Positions 1 through 11,804 of a stretch of 64,000 nt of DNA are shown here, one piece after another; within the stretch, counting starts at the first letter, position 1, and each line of letters begins with the position of its first letter. The stretch lies in the NCBI GenBank assembly GCA_038501625.1, contig JAZAYU010000010.1:4734912-4798911 (forward strand). The letters run 5' to 3'. The notes beneath the pieces are model-generated. The model saw only the letters and a program-made list of their open reading frames with translations. It was not told where the DNA came from and ran no database searches. This stretch comes from Corbicula japonica. Its lineage: Eukaryota > Mollusca > Bivalvia > Venerida > Cyrenidae. A program made the position numbers and the translations under genes.

Positions 1-373
1 ATTTACACGTCTAACAATCATAAAATATTAAAAGGTGTTAGGAATACTCCAAGCATGAATATTTAAGCTAGGTCCAACTGTGGTTTTCATTTTAATTTTT
101 TCATTATTTTTCGTTTTACATTTTTGCAAGATCTCATCTTGAAATGTTTAAACCCTTTGCCTGCAAACGACTGTGACATTATTAAGAGTTTATTTCAGAC
201 ATTTTTTCCAAAGTAATAAAATAAGATCATCTTAAAATTTAAAAAAAACAAGTGAAAATAACTTTGTGTCGGACTTCGACTTTGGTTTTCAGTCAAATTT
301 TTCAATGTTTGCATCAAATGATCACATTTAGCTAATATTTTGTTATCATTTTCAGAGATGAACTAACGAATTT

Positions 374-497
374 TAGACGACTTGAAGCTGATGAATGGAC
401 TTCGATAGGAATGTGAAGCGTCCTGAAGATACTGAGATGATAGACGACTTGAAGCTGATGAATGGACTTCGATAGGAATGTGAAGCGTCCTGCGGAC
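374..497. repeat. 67-bp tandem duplication
   Basis: A unit starting TAGACGACTTGAAGCTGATG at 374 recurs at 441, a period of 67 bp. The copies match through GTGAAGCGTCCTG and then diverge. It overlaps no gene. Confidence 0.85.
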
Positions 498-1434
498 ACT
501 GAAATTGTAGAGAGTAACTGTGAACACTCTCACATATGGGGCGCATCACAGAAAATGTACATTCGGACAGTTGACGTCAATCTTTTGAGCAGACGACATT
601 ACTTTTTATGCATTTATCGGTAAAATACTATTTTATTGTCAAAATGTGTAATAAAATCACATTTTAGTTATAAGAAATTTTTTTTATAGTTTTAAGTTCT
701 TTCTTAATTTAGTAAAACTAAAATATCACTAAAAATGACCGAATGCCCCATATATTTCTTTGCTGTCTTTCACAACAAAACAAAGCTATTTGTCTTTGAA
801 GTTTTCAACTAAATAGAAGCTTTTATTGAAGAAAAGCATTAACAGTGTATGTTTCATGACTTTACAACTAGAGAAAGCCTTTATTTACAAAGCATATTGT
901 AAGACATCAAGAAACTGTATGGTAAATAAATCAATATTGATTCATCCATCCCTCCGACTTGCTTTTTAAATTTCCTTCCCCTTCCTAAAGAATATTACAT
1001 TAAAAATGAAGTTATTTAAATCAATTAGCGGAACGTGAGTCATATTCCCGAGCTTAATCAGTTCATAAAAATTAGTATTTCCCGTTTTCACAGTATTTCA
1101 TGACAGACACGTCACAGAAAATGTATAAGAATAGCAACTTTAAGACTGACCGTTGAGTATTGTAATTTATGAGGTAATACACCCCTATACCAAGAAAACA
1201 CTTATTCCAATTTCAGGCTTAGCTGATGCTAAACCTTAATAAATAAACAATTATGTTGTACACAATAATTAATTATCAAAATGTTTTATGCGCTGCTTAA
1301 TTTAAATGAACCATGCCATTAAACACTGTAAGAATCGGAAAAGCTATCTCGTTTCACCTGAGTATGCCGTTCTTGAAAATCGGAAATGTTGTTTACTTAG
1401 TCAACGGTGTGAGAGTGAAGATCTTTGAAATGTT

Positions 1435-1890
1435 CATGGTTCGTAGAGGTCTTTGAGGTGAGCTCATGGCCGGAAAATTAAGAGCTTTACACCGTCGGGA
1501 ACCTATGAATCCGGGGGCAATCACTAGGCGTCATAGCGAAAAATGACAGTCCGAAAACGTAATACAGACATTTGTTGGTGCTCGTACTTCCAGCCTAAAT
1601 ACCGGTATAAGAGCTATTGTATTGCAATTGGCCAACAACACTCGCGGGACTTGTGCCACTGATGGTAGGCGACCTCAAACAATTTTTGGTTCGAGCTAAT
1701 GCAATAAAATGGAGCTTATGACTGTTGGTTTTCAAAGGGCCCTGAGGAGCGAAAAAAAACTCTTATTGTGTCAGCCTCACAAGTAAACGTGTATGCGGGA
1801 TGATCCTATATATCTGAAATTCTCATTTCATCGTTCGTAGAGATCGTTGATGTGAGCTCATGGCCGGAATTTCAGAGCTCTACATCATGG
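1435..1890. repeat. Spaced direct repeat, about 60 bp
   Basis: The segment at about 1435-1500 (GGTTCGTAGAG..., GTGAGCTCATGGCCGGAA) recurs in diverged form at about 1828-1890 in the same orientation. The sequence between is not repeated. Origin unknown. Confidence 0.6.
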
Positions 1891-1949
1891 GGATGTTATG
1901 GCTCATAAAAGCAGTTACGTGTTCTCATAACGTATCGATTTCGTGAAAA

Positions 1950-2450
1950 ACTCCTCTTACAGTCTCTACTTAATTATGTATTTCACGAACTCGATGTCAC
2001 AGCCTATTTGATCCTATACTGCTATGAAAGAAACTTATCTCTTTCATTCGAACGTCAAGATGACATTCTTACAGCTTTTACACCTTGCACCTGAAAGTTA
2101 TAAAGCTGAGATTAGAAACCAGTCTCAAATCTTAAGCGTCTGATTGGCTGAAATGGCGACTGGTCGCCATTTCAGCCAATCAGATTCTCGAGATTTGAGA
2201 CTGGTGTCCATGCTTAGTTTTATAACCTTGGGCACTTGATGTATCTTGACGATTTGTTATATTTATATAGATTAGGACCATTTAAGTCAACACAACATAA
2301 TCTGATCAACTCGAGCTTAATAAAGCAATTTAGAAAAACGAGCAGTCTTTCTTGATCAGAGTCTCCTTATTATATGGTTTCGTGACAACCAAAATATATA
2401 ACAGACGATTTTACTTTAATGTTTATCTTTTTTGGATGGTAAAGTTCCAT
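1950..2450 (+). pseudogene. Reverse transcriptase remnant 1
   Basis: Translated pieces match the better-preserved copy at 7239-8075: a CYER block near 2020-2035, DDILTAF near 2060-2080, and YLDDL at 2242-2256 corresponding to the RT active-site block. The frame is broken and a foldback MITE (2088-2235) sits between DDILTAF and YLDDL, where the other copy is continuous. This is a dead fragment. Confidence 0.65.
2088..2235. mobile_element. Foldback MITE, family M1
   Basis: A near-perfect palindrome of about 148 bp. The centre reads GGCGACTGGTCGCC, flanked by GATTGGCTGAAAT and ATTTCAGCCAATC; the outer arms carry CAGTCTCAAAT and TTATAACCTTGGGC. It interrupts a reverse-transcriptase remnant, so it is a younger insertion. 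Related copies lie at 25791, 34836, 35788, 44290, 45809, 48541, 58111 and 60877. Confidence 0.85.
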
Positions 2451-2473
2451 GAGTAACACCTCAAGTGAAATAT

Positions 2474-2575
2474 TATATCAGGAAAAGCCAGCCCCAGAAT
2501 ACACAGCCTTCCCACACAGCCAAAAGCAGAGAATAAGAGAAAGCATTGTTTATAAAATTATTGATCTCAAAATAA
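2474..2575 (-). repeat. Retroelement 3' tail fragment, family B
   Basis: In reverse orientation this matches the tail downstream of the RT relic at 8283-8362: the block around CACAGCCTTCCCACACAGCC pairs with the GGCCGTGTGGGGAGGCTGTG block. Related fragments are at 10180, 10420 and 26038. Confidence 0.6.
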
Positions 2576-3058
2576 TGAATTATTAATTTAAGACAAAAAG
2601 CGGCTCTGATATATATAGACCTTTTCGGGTTAAATCGGTACGTTAAAAACGGAAGCTGTTTTCGCACATGCGGGCTGTGTAGGGCAAACATGACACATGG
2701 AAAATTCTGCGATGAATTAAATAAAAATGAGTAAAATACTTCCAGATAACGACACGTGTACTTTGAGTAGCTAACTTGACTTGATTTTCATCGTTGATCC
2801 GTATATTGGGCTTGAAAAGACATAACCTTAACTTATCCATGTGAAGATTAAGATTTCTTATCGGGCCAGCACAAGGGAAAACATGTAAAGTAAAACCAAT
2901 ATTATATCTTTAGAATAATTATTTTCCCCAATATTTATTTGAGGCTGGGAGAAATATTTTCTCGTGTTGCAGATTAACTTCTTTGATTCGAACTTCGATC
3001 ATTTGAACCCCGTAGATATTTCAAGCTGTCTTCTCGGTTCCGACAAAGTACCTACTTA
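2576..3058. other. Unassigned sequence
   Basis: No supported exon, RNA gene or repeat boundary was seen. Confidence 0.4.
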
Positions 3059-3440
3059 TTTTATGCTTTCCAGTGAATTATAGAATTTTCCCGGAGAAAT
3101 AAAAGTGGTATTTCACCGTTTTCAAACAGTGGAATATCGTTTTTATTTTCACAGGGTTTTTTCACGTTGGTACCCAAACCTACAGAACGTTAAGAAAACG
3201 GGCTGAAATTTAGGTATATGAAATCATGACGTCACGTCTTAAAAAAAATTTTTGGTGCCATCTCATGCAATGTTTCTGTCGAATTCACGTAAATTGTGAA
3301 CTACAAGCATAAAAAAAATAAAAATTGTTTAAACCAGTAAAAGATAGAAATATATTTCACTCCTGAACTCCGGCATTACGTATTTTCACCACTTGTGAAA
3401 ATACGAATTCCGGAGCTCACTCGGTGAAATATAATAAAAT
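3059..3440. repeat. Dispersed repeat family C, copy 1
   Basis: Shares ATGCTTTCCAGTGAATTATA, AAATAAAAGTGGTAT, the GTGGTACCCA-like core and the terminal CTCGGTGAAATAT-like block with 13157-14045. This copy lacks the 530-bp foldback insertion of copy 2. Internally it has hairpins around TTTCACC...GTGGAATA and around ACGTATTTTCACC...GTGAAAATACG. Class unknown. Confidence 0.7.
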
Positions 3441-4264
3441 AAAACAAATATCCTCTATTTATTCCATGTACATTTATCACAAGTTTGATAAATCAAACAC
3501 CCGATATTTTGATTTTCGAACACAAAGGCCAGTCCCGCCGTTTAATATTTCGATAATTTTACTCCCGATATTTCGAACTTCTTTAAAATATATCAATCAA
3601 CATTATAAACAGTGAATACTTAAGCACTTCGGGCGAATAACTATAGCGGCGCCGTATTATAATTTGCTCTTGCAATAACATAAAAACAAAAATATATTTT
3701 ATTCTTATGTCATCAGCGTTTCAACATGAACTTTTACGGAAATTAATCAATGTGTTATTTAATCAACCTCTCGTCGAGAAGAAGAGCTAAATATCATAAC
3801 ATGGACCTACGATTAGTGCACGCTATAAAAAATGATATCGCAATTCATGTTACAAACTAATTAATTAAATCTAGCTTCGTGATTATAAAACTTGTTTTTC
3901 AATGCTAAACTCAGTTCTGTGCTCAAACTTATAATTTCTAGAACATTAATACATGTAAGCTGCACGAAAAGAAAACTACTGTCTGTTCTACTGTTGACAT
4001 ATGTTCAGTTGAAACTGTTTCATTTTTGATAATAAAAAGAAAGGAAGCTGTAAAATTTTCATGATCAAAGAAGATTGAGCATGAAAACAGTTTTATAATC
4101 ACGGAGCCAACAAAATCCGGCGATTTGGCTTTGATAAATCTGTCAAACAAGCCGATAAGATCAATTTTCCTTTGTTATGGCAGCTTTGTTATTCAATTTT
4201 TGCCCTAAGCAGTTTGCGCATGCGCGTAACTTTTACGGCTTCTATTGTATTGGGATAAATACAG
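3441..4264. other. Unassigned sequence
   Basis: AT-rich, with several frames of 60-70 codons on both strands but no splice context, similarity or composition that supports a gene. Confidence 0.4.
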
Positions 4265-4541
4265 GGCAACCGATCGCATCCCGAAAAGGACTATACATAT
4301 CGTAAATACCACTGGTATGTAAGCCAGTTCAAAAACCATGCATAGATCTAATGTTCTTTATAACGTATTATTATTATTATTAGTAGTAGTAGTAGTAGTG
4401 GTAGTCGTAGTCGTGGTCGTGGTCGTGGTCGTGGTGGTGGTGGTGGTGGTGGTGGTGGTGGTGGTGGTGGTGGTCGTCGTCGTCGTGGTGGTGGTGGTGG
4501 TCGTGGTCGTAGTCGTAGTCGTAGTCGTAGTAGTCGTAGTC

Positions 4542-4572
<31 letters not shown>

Positions 4573-4667
4573 TAGTCGTAGTCGTAGTCGTAGTCGTAGT
4601 CGTGGTGGTGGTGGTGGTGGTGGTGGTGGTCGTGGACGTGGTCGTAGTCGTAGTCGTTGTATTAGAG

Positions 4668-4706
<39 letters not shown>

Positions 4707-4744
4707 AGGTGGTGGTGGTGGTGGTGGTGGTGGTGGTGGTGGTC

Positions 4745-4798
<54 letters not shown>

Positions 4799-4844
4799 CG
4801 GAAGAGCTAATATGAAGACATGTTGTGTCAGAAATATATCTTAA
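4265..4844. repeat. Segmental copy 1 with compound GTN microsatellite
   Basis: A unit beginning GGCAACCGATCGCATCCCGA and ending GAAATATATCTTAAA. Its core (about 4370-4798) is an uninterrupted-phase trinucleotide tract of GTA, GTC and GTG blocks, with GGTGGT runs. Long poly-Val, poly-Leu or poly-Tyr frames over it are products of the triplet repeat, not genes. An ATT run precedes the GTN tract. Confidence 0.9.
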
Positions 4845-5125
<281 letters not shown>

Positions 5126-5144
5126 CTGGGGATTTCTCCACTAA

Positions 5145-5755
5145 AGAAATAAAAGGCCTCACGTTCCAAAAGCCATCGAACACGACAAATATGAAAATAT
5201 TGCAATATTGCAGGCTCGGTTTGATTGACAGTAATGGAAATGCATATTACTGCCCACGCCGCCTAGCGTCGGGTTGAGCGCAAGATATATATTTACACCA
5301 ATAAACGGTAAAATTTTCACGATCCCAAACGATAGTGTGCATATGGGGGTGAACGTGGAACCCTTCGATTTATACCATTCCATGTTCAGCGGCGTATGGT
5401 TCCAGATAAAGGAATGGGTGTGCCTTAAACGAGAAAACAATGGGGCGTAACTAAACAGAATGGAATTTTGAGAGGGGATCTGAAAATATAAATGCTGCTT
5501 ATCACAGACAACGCCAAAGGCAACATTTAACAAGGAAGAAGTATATCCTTGGCGGTGATTGAACAATATCCAAATCTATATTGCCTGGGAAATTGAAAGC
5601 ACTCATTTCAAAACTGACAGAAAAATTAAAACAATGTAATTTTAGAAGTACATAGTTCATAAGTATCATGCTCAACGAACTTCGAAATTGTACTATTTAA
5701 TGGTGTAATAACTGAGTTGCGCTCAACCCGGGGCTAAACGGCTTGGGGGTAGTAT
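5145..5755. mobile_element. Dispersed TIR-like repeat family A
   Basis: The left part has GGGTTGAGCGCAA followed by TTTACACCAATAAA; the right end (about 5690-5755) has the inverted counterpart TGAGTTGCGCTCAACCCGGG with a preceding TGGTGTAATA. The interior matches 33905-34240 (GATCCCAAACGAT..., GGATCTGA.AATATAAAT). Shorter relatives are at 10755-10915 and near 32078-32125. No transposase is seen, so probably a non-autonomous DNA element. Confidence 0.65.
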
Positions 5756-5889
5756 GTAATTAGTCATGGTTTCTAAGTTCTGTACTGTTGGTGATTTTTC
5801 TCAACCTTTGCCACTGGTACGCTTCGACAACAACACTTCGTCGCGATCACGGCATATGCAACGCATGTTACCTGCCGAAATGATGCAAA

Positions 5890-8075
5890 TAAAAGAGATT
5901 TAGTTGAGTGATGAAAGAAAACCTCACTGGTTTAACTAGGTTTTTAAATTATCCCGAAACAAATATGCCTTTAAGAAAATCACGTGTTCATTGGTCTATT
6001 CATGACCTTCAAAATATTTTAAAACATTCTGGTAGACACGCTATGCTTTCACGTTTGGCTTCTCTTTCTATTTTAAGTTTACAGAAAGTGGATAAGGAAG
6101 CCGATGATATTGTTATAAGAACTCATCCACTTTATGAAGTTGCTAGCCTTACTCAGTGTTACACTCGGCATGTTCTCAGACCGCACTTTGGCTTGGAATC
6201 TGATCACCAAAGACATTTCCTGAAAATCTCATTTTTAAATAAAGTATAGATTTTATTGACCTTCCAAGTATATTTAACTGTTGAATCGGCTATACCTAAT
6301 TATTTCAAGAATACTGAAACGACCATCGTTTGTTATAAATACAACAAGCTTATTTGAAACACAATTTTCAATTACAATTAAATTACCTCGGATTTACAGA
6401 TTGTTGAGAATACACCGATGTCACGAGACTGTTCAAATTCAAACTTTTGCTATCAACCGGCCGGTCACATCTTTACAGGGGATCTAAATGTTATCAAAGA
6501 CTTTAGAATCCGCAATTTAATTTCAAAAGGTCCGAAATATAGAATTCCTTCGGACATCGACTTCAATATGTCGTGCGGAAATTGCAGAGTCTTTCAACTC
6601 TTTTTGCAATAAATGGTGTAAACGAGAACATGCTGAGCCTAATGCTGTTTCAAACTAGAAAAAAAATATTCAAAAATATTGACACTATATTAATGTTCAA
6701 ACTTTAGAGCTTAATAGCACTAATGCTTATACACTGACTTCTTCATATGAGAGTGATATTGTTACTGCACACACTCTACTTATTACAAAATGTATTAAAA
6801 TCAGTGTTGAGCCGAAACAAGACAAAGTACCTACTATGTATTGGTTGCCTAAAATGCACAAAACACCGCACAAAGCAAGATTTATTGCTCTAGTTCTTCT
6901 ACTACAACTAAATTATCTGTACTCTTAACATCTTGTCTAAAAGCTTTAAAAAAACATGTAATTTGGTATTGCGAAAGAGATTTTGAAACCAATGGCAAAA
7001 CTTTATTTTGGTCTGAAAAATATCAAATGACGTTTTAAAGAAGCTTAAATAATTTTCAAGCGTTCTGTTTGTCTACTTATGATTTCTCAACCTTATATTC
7101 TTTTCTCCCTCATAATTTTATAAGAGAGAAGCAAACCAGTCTCATTGAAAAAGCTTTTGCTAGAGAAAATAAAACATTTATCGCTTGTAATGAACATATG
7201 GCATTCTTTACAGATGGTTCTTATGATAATTATACTTCATGGACCTGTCAAGACCTTATCCAGGCGCTCACTTTTTATTGGATAATATTTATGTAAGATT
7301 TGGTACCTCTATTTATAAACAAGTAATTGGCATTCCAATTGGTACTAATTACGCACCCCTTGTTGATGATCTGTTTTTCTACTGTTATGAAAGAGATTTT
7401 ATGTTGTCTCTTTCTACCGAATGTCCGGATGACATTATTACAGCCTTTAACAACACCTCGAGATACCTTGATGATTTGGAGAATATAGATAATAACCATT
7501 TTCCATTTCTGGTTAATAAAATTTATCCTAATGAACTACAACTTAATAAAGCAAACAATTCAGATCAGCAAGCAAACTTTCTTGATCTTAATCTTTCTAT
7601 TCAAAACAAATACGTCACGACTAAAATATATGATAAAAGAGATGATTTTAATTTTAATATTGTAAATTTTCCGTTCTTAGACGGCGATGTTCCTCGTGCA
7701 ACATCTTACGGGGTTTATATCTCACAGCTTGTTCGCTTTTCTAGAGCTTGCAATGATGCTAATGACTTCAATGAATGTAATATTTGCATAACGGAAACAC
7801 TTTTAAAACAAGGTTATCGGTATCACAAATTAAGGAAAACCTTTGGCAAGTTTTTATCGCCGATATCAAGATTAAATTCAAAAATACGGATGCAGTTTAA
7901 AATCACTTTTACAACAAGGTATTTCACAGCCAGTTTTTTGGTAGAGTTAATTTATAAACTGAAGAAAATTAAAGGCATTGCTAATTTCTCCCAGTTATTC
8001 GTAAAAACCATCTGTATATTCAAAAAGAAAGGTTACCAGCATGATATTTTGCAGCTCTGCAGGCCTGGTGATTAA
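5890..8075 (+). pseudogene. Degenerate reverse transcriptase element (Penelope-like?)
   Basis: Collinear blocks lie in different frames. 5908-6249 is an N-terminal helical region (VHWSIHDLQN). 6424-6610 has PAGHIFTGDLNVIKD and KGPKYRIPSDID. About 6830-6960 has YWLPKMHKTPHKARFIA and a TTKLSVLL-like block. 7069-7265 has TYDFSTLYSFLPHNFI and ACNEHMAFFTDG. 7239-8075 is the longest open stretch: NIYVRFGTSIYKQVIGIPIG, then YLDDL as the polymerase active-site block, then YDKRDDFNFNIVNFPF and YGVYISQLVRFSRAC. These match an RT family I know from mollusc and cnidarian genomes. Assignment to Penelope-like elements is from memory and not certain. Frameshifts (for example near 7260) and stops make it non-functional. 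Confidence 0.8.
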
Positions 8076-8079
8076 CCCA

Positions 8080-8380
8080 TCTACAGTTGATCATTAGGCT
8101 TACCTCTTTGGTTGCACGAGAGTGGCAGGGAGAACCTGTTGGGGAAAGTGTGAGGTTGGTGCACCCTAGAACATGGTTTAAACCTCCAGTTGCAAATTGT
8201 TTTGCCACTGACCGTTCCAAGGTGGTAACCCCTCGGGTTTTCACTTTCGTTAATTGTTCGTGGCGTCCATATTGAAACTAATTATTGTTATACCATGCTC
8301 TTTTTTTCTCTCTACTGTCTGGCCGTGTGGGGAGGCTGTGTCTGCTGGATGTGGCCATCCCTGATATGCATATTTCACTT
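8080..8380 (+). repeat. 3' tail of the RT element, family B
   Basis: Directly follows the RT frame. Its parts recur elsewhere without RT sequence: TTACCTCTTTG.TTGCACGA near 9500; the GTTTAAACC / TTTTGCCACTGACCGTTCC block in reverse at 10310-10395; and the CTGATATGCATATTTCACTT block near 26180. Recurrence next to two RT relics supports a 3' untranslated tail. Confidence 0.65.
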
Positions 8381-8850
8381 TTTTAAGACGGTCAAGTCAT
8401 TAAATTTTCATGTTTCAAGTCTTCTCTGTGTCAATAATTTTAGTAATTTGTACGTTTATTCGAGAAAATGGACATAAATTGGCTGCAAATGTGCGTTTCC
8501 TGTTCACACGTGCTTTTTAAGCTGTACTGAAAATCTTCGACTGCATAGAAATTATGTGCACCAGAACCCAATGCGGTGTTAAACGAGTATGTGTGTTATA
8601 TGTAGTTTGCAAACGTTTTGCTTAACATGAGAGGCCACTGCAGTTCACCGAAACCTCATTCTTTTATGCTGCGTATCCCGATAATTTATAACGATGCAGG
8701 TATTAGAAAAATGTTAACTGCCGTCACCAAACGTTTGAAAGGCAGAATAATTTCGACATTTGTTTCAGCATAATGCCACAGAATATTTTGCTTTCTTATA
8801 ATAATTAAAACAATTCAAAGCGTGCAGGTCTGATATTAAGAAAAATATCT
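8381..8850. other. Unassigned sequence
   Basis: Nothing recognisable. Confidence 0.35.
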
Positions 8851-8950
8851 CTGTCTCCTCAGTCCAAACAATGCTTTCATATTAATTCCTATAATGTAAT
8901 CTGTCACCTCAGTCCAAACAATGCTTTCACATTAATTCATATAAAATAAT
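8851..8950. repeat. 50-bp tandem duplication
   Basis: The block containing CCTCAGTCCAAACAATGCTT at 8851 recurs at 8901 with few differences. Confidence 0.8.
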
Positions 8951-9540
8951 AATTTTTAAAGCAAACACTTCAGAAAAGCAAGCAACATATTTTGATAAAT
9001 GGACTGAACACTTCTACATTGTAAACTATATGATAAAAGAGATTATTTTAATGGTGTTCATTTTCCATTTTTAGACGATGCTGTTCCACTATGCAACATG
9101 GTACGGGATATATACTACACAGCTTGTTCGTTTTTTAGAGCTTGTAACAATGTTAAAGATTTAAAGGAACGTAATGTTGCATTACACAAAAGTGACAAAA
9201 CACTTTTAAAACATGTTTATTGTTACCACACATTAAGGAAGTTCTTTTGCAAGTTTTATAGCCGATACCCAGATTTAGTTTAAAAAATACTGATGCAGCC
9301 TACATTGACTATTGCATAAACTAACTTAAGGTTATTCTCAGCAAGTTGTTAACGGAAATTTAATCTTTATACGATAGAAAAAAGCAATTTTTACTTTTTC
9401 AAGTTATTCGTAAAAACCATCTGTTAATTCAAAAGGAAAGGTAACCATCATGATGTTATACAGCGCTCGGCATTTCTGATGATTAACCTATCGTAATGAT
9501 TACCTCTTTGTTTGCACGACGGTGGCAGGGGTTAAAGAGT
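8951..9540 (+). pseudogene. Reverse transcriptase remnant 2 plus tail
   Basis: Pieces correspond to the 3' half of the copy at 7239-8075: the AAACTATATGATAAAAGAGA block (YDKRDD region), an ACTTGTTCG..AGAGCTTGTAA block (SQLVRFSRAC region), and YHTLRKFFCKFYS matching YHKLRKTFGKFLS. The tail motif TTACCTCTTTG.TTGCACGA follows at about 9500. Many stops and frameshifts. Confidence 0.7.
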
Positions 9541-9884
9541 TGATGAAAATTAATAGGAAATCGTTTATGCTAATATCAACCCATGTAGAATGTTAATCAT
9601 TGCGGGTGGCAGTATATAGGCATATTTGAACTATCAATGTTTGCGGATACGGATGGTATGTTTATGTGAAAATGGTGCAACTATCAGGTAGGCACGTATG
9701 TTACGTTTCGGATATTGAGTCTAGAATGTCGAGTTCCTGTTTAAAAAGGCAGGGATGGGATTTAAAAGGTCGAGTATCCATTTGACAAATGCTAGTATCG
9801 TGTTGGGAAGGCAAGGCTGGAGTTGAAAAAGCTAAAAGAATCGAATTGAAGGTAAAACGTAATAATTTGTGACTTTTATTTGGG

Positions 9885-9985
9885 GTTGTCCAGGTTAGCG
9901 CAGTTGGTTGCGTCGCGGGAATTACAGGGCTAGGCGCTGTCGCCGTGACGGTGCGGGCTTGCTCCCAGTTAGAGATACTATCATT
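9885..9985 (+). mobile_element. tRNA-derived SINE head, copy 1
   Basis: TTAGCGCAGTTGG at 9895-9907 fits a pol III A box and GCGGGCTTGCTC at about 9953 a degenerate B box, separated as in a tRNA head. The block GGGCTAGGCGCTGTCGCCGT is shared with 32629-32735. It has lost the base-pairing expected of a functional tRNA. Confidence 0.7.
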
Positions 9986-10179
9986 TTGGGTACTACTTAA
10001 GTTCATTAAACAATTTGCATTTGTGTTTTCTACATGTGCTCTCCAGTCTTAGATGTAGCTGTGTCTACGTAGAATTTTATTTCTATTAACGACTAATGGG
10101 TTTAAACATTGACAATTTGTTTCTGTACATTGTTGATCGACGCTTCCACTTTGTTCCAGTCCATGTAATAAAAAAATGC

Positions 10180-10395
10180 ATATCAGGAAATGCCACATTC
10201 AGAAGACACAGCATCTCCACACACAGCCAAGAAGAAGAAACAAGAGAGAGAACATGGTTAATAAAATTATCAGTTTCATAACATACTCCACAGACAGTTA
10301 ACAAAATTGAGAACCCGAGGTGTTACCGCCTTGGAACGGTCAGTGGCAAAACAATATGACACTGTGGTTTAAACCAGGTACTACGGTGCACCAAC
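10180..10395 (-). repeat. Family B tail fragment, reverse orientation
   Basis: Reverse complement of the tail following the RT relic: the CACACACAGCC, GAACCCGAGGTGTTACC and GGTTTAAACCAGGTACTACG blocks pair with 8120-8345. Confidence 0.65.
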
Positions 10396-10419
10396 CTCAC
10401 ACCTAAATTAAATTTAAAG

Positions 10420-10625
10420 TAGTAAAATGGTTTTGCTACTGACTCTTCCAATGCTATTACCCCAAGTACTCTTTTTCGTTTATTGTTTGTGGTGTCTTAT
10501 TTTAAAAATACAATGTATATGCTTAATAACCCACGCTCCCCATTCCTCTATAGATACTTTTTAGCTGCGCTGGGACGCTGTGTTTTCTGCTCGTGGCGAT
10601 TCCTGATATGTCTTTTTCAGTATTT
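10420..10625 (+). repeat. Family B tail fragment, forward orientation
   Basis: Matches the family B tail in forward orientation (TTTTGCTACTGACTCTTCCA, then TTCCTGATATG). With the preceding reverse copy it forms an inverted pair of tails with a short spacer. Confidence 0.6.
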
Positions 10626-10754
10626 TCAATTCTAAATTCGTTTATTTCATTTCGAGCTAAGTGTCTATAGAAAGGCATAGCGTTAATTTAACACTTCATA
10701 AAGCATCACTGTAGTTTTTTGGCAATCACTTAAAAAATAGATGAAAATGGAACT

Positions 10755-10915
10755 TTAAAGGCCACAGAACACGACAAACATGAAACAATTGCAGGCTCAG
10801 TTTGATTGAGCATGTTTATGGACAGTAATGGAAATGCATAATACTGCCCACGCCACATAGACCCGGGTTGAACGCAACTCAATATTTACACCAATAAACT
10901 GTACAATTTAAGTAA
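10755..10915. repeat. Family A fragment
   Basis: Shares GAACACGACAAA, TTGCAGGCTC.GTTTGATTGA and the CCGGGTTGAACGCAACTCAA / TTTACACCAATAAACTGTAC block with 5147-5330. Confidence 0.75.
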
Positions 10916-11439
10916 GTTTGTTAAAAAGAAAAACTGTATTATGCAAGTGGACATTAGCTATTTTAAGACATATTTGTAAGCGGTATTAACCATATAATAA
11001 TGATATAGGTAGTTTGCATACGCGATCTTAGTATAATTTGCCAGTATTGCGTCTTCTATTGTTTTTTTTTCCTGTATATTAGCGTTCTATCTCTTGTTAC
11101 GTTGTTCCCTTGTTTGTAACGTGTATTTGGTGATTAAATATATCTTTCTTAACAAAGTCTGCGCTAAACGAACGAGTGGCAGTAAATATGCACATTGCAC
11201 AGCTCAACATTTAACAATAAAACTAAACCGTAAACGCGGATATACAGCAAAGTGCACTGTCATCCATGACCATAGTATTTCATAGTTTATTCTCCCACGT
11301 CATTTTCGTGGCTTCTAAAGTGTATGATTCTAAAATTTTCTAAATTTAAGTTAAGGTTCAGTCTGTATATTTTGTGTTAGTTTTTTAATTAAGTGAACGA
11401 TCTGTTGATGTAATTCATGTAAATAAGTATACCAATAAT

Positions 11440-11461
11440 ATTTAAACAAACAAACAAACAT
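11440..11461. repeat. Short (AAAC)n microsatellite
   Basis: A run of AAACAAACAAAC lies just downstream of the EGF gene's 3' end. Confidence 0.8.
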
Positions 11462-11482
11462 CAAAACAGCGAATTAATTTGT

Positions 11483-11488
11483 TTTATT
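11483..11488 (-). promoter_or_regulatory. Poly(A) signal AATAAA of the EGF-repeat gene
   Basis: AATAAA on the minus strand, about 42 nt past the stop codon of the terminal exon. Its position supports 11530 as the 3' end of the coding sequence. Confidence 0.7.
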
Positions 11489-11529
11489 GGCATCTGCATG
11501 TTCATTTACTGGACACTAGACATTAACTG

Positions 11530-11804
11530 CTAACATGCTCTTATTTCATTAAAGCCTTTCTTTGCTGCGTCTCTTGTTGCTTTGAGTACACATCCAGGCA
11601 TATACACCGAGCAACTGTTTTGGGGCAAGACGATTTCCACAAAGGGACAAAGTACTTTCGAGCAGGTAGATTTACATCTCGGGTCCACGACACCGCTAAC
11701 AGGCGGAAATGAAATCACTTCACATGCATTCGGATTTATAATTTCTATGACGACATCCGTGTCCCGGAGAGCAGAGAAAGGACCACCGGCCGGAGAAGTG
11801 CAAA
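11530..11804 (-). CDS. Terminal cysteine-rich exon of the EGF-repeat gene
   Basis: The acceptor ...TTGCTATATTGCAG is followed by an open frame in phase 1, the phase used by all upstream EGF exons. It encodes about 90 residues starting V-C-T-S-P-A-G-G-P-F and ends with a stop at 11530-11532. Cysteines occur in CEVI, RCKSTCSKVLC, NSCSVYMPGC and the last residue. It is not an EGF domain and I do not recognise the fold; there is no C-terminal hydrophobic anchor, so a secreted product is plausible. The longer frame reading back to an ATG at 11898 runs into the intron and is not preferred. Confidence 0.7.

Larger units (their letters stand above)
1..1949. other. Unassigned AT-rich sequence
   Basis: I see no exon with convincing splice sites and no long open frame here. 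It contains two local duplications listed separately (374-497 and 1435-1890) and otherwise nothing I recognise. Confidence 0.5.

Noticed and set aside
5159..5566. 135-codon minus-strand frame
   Set aside because: Lies across the dispersed repeat family A; another family A copy (33974-34156) keeps only a shorter, altered frame.
9885..9985. Functional tRNA gene
   Set aside because: Pol III boxes present, but the acceptor and anticodon stems do not pair properly; treated as a SINE head.
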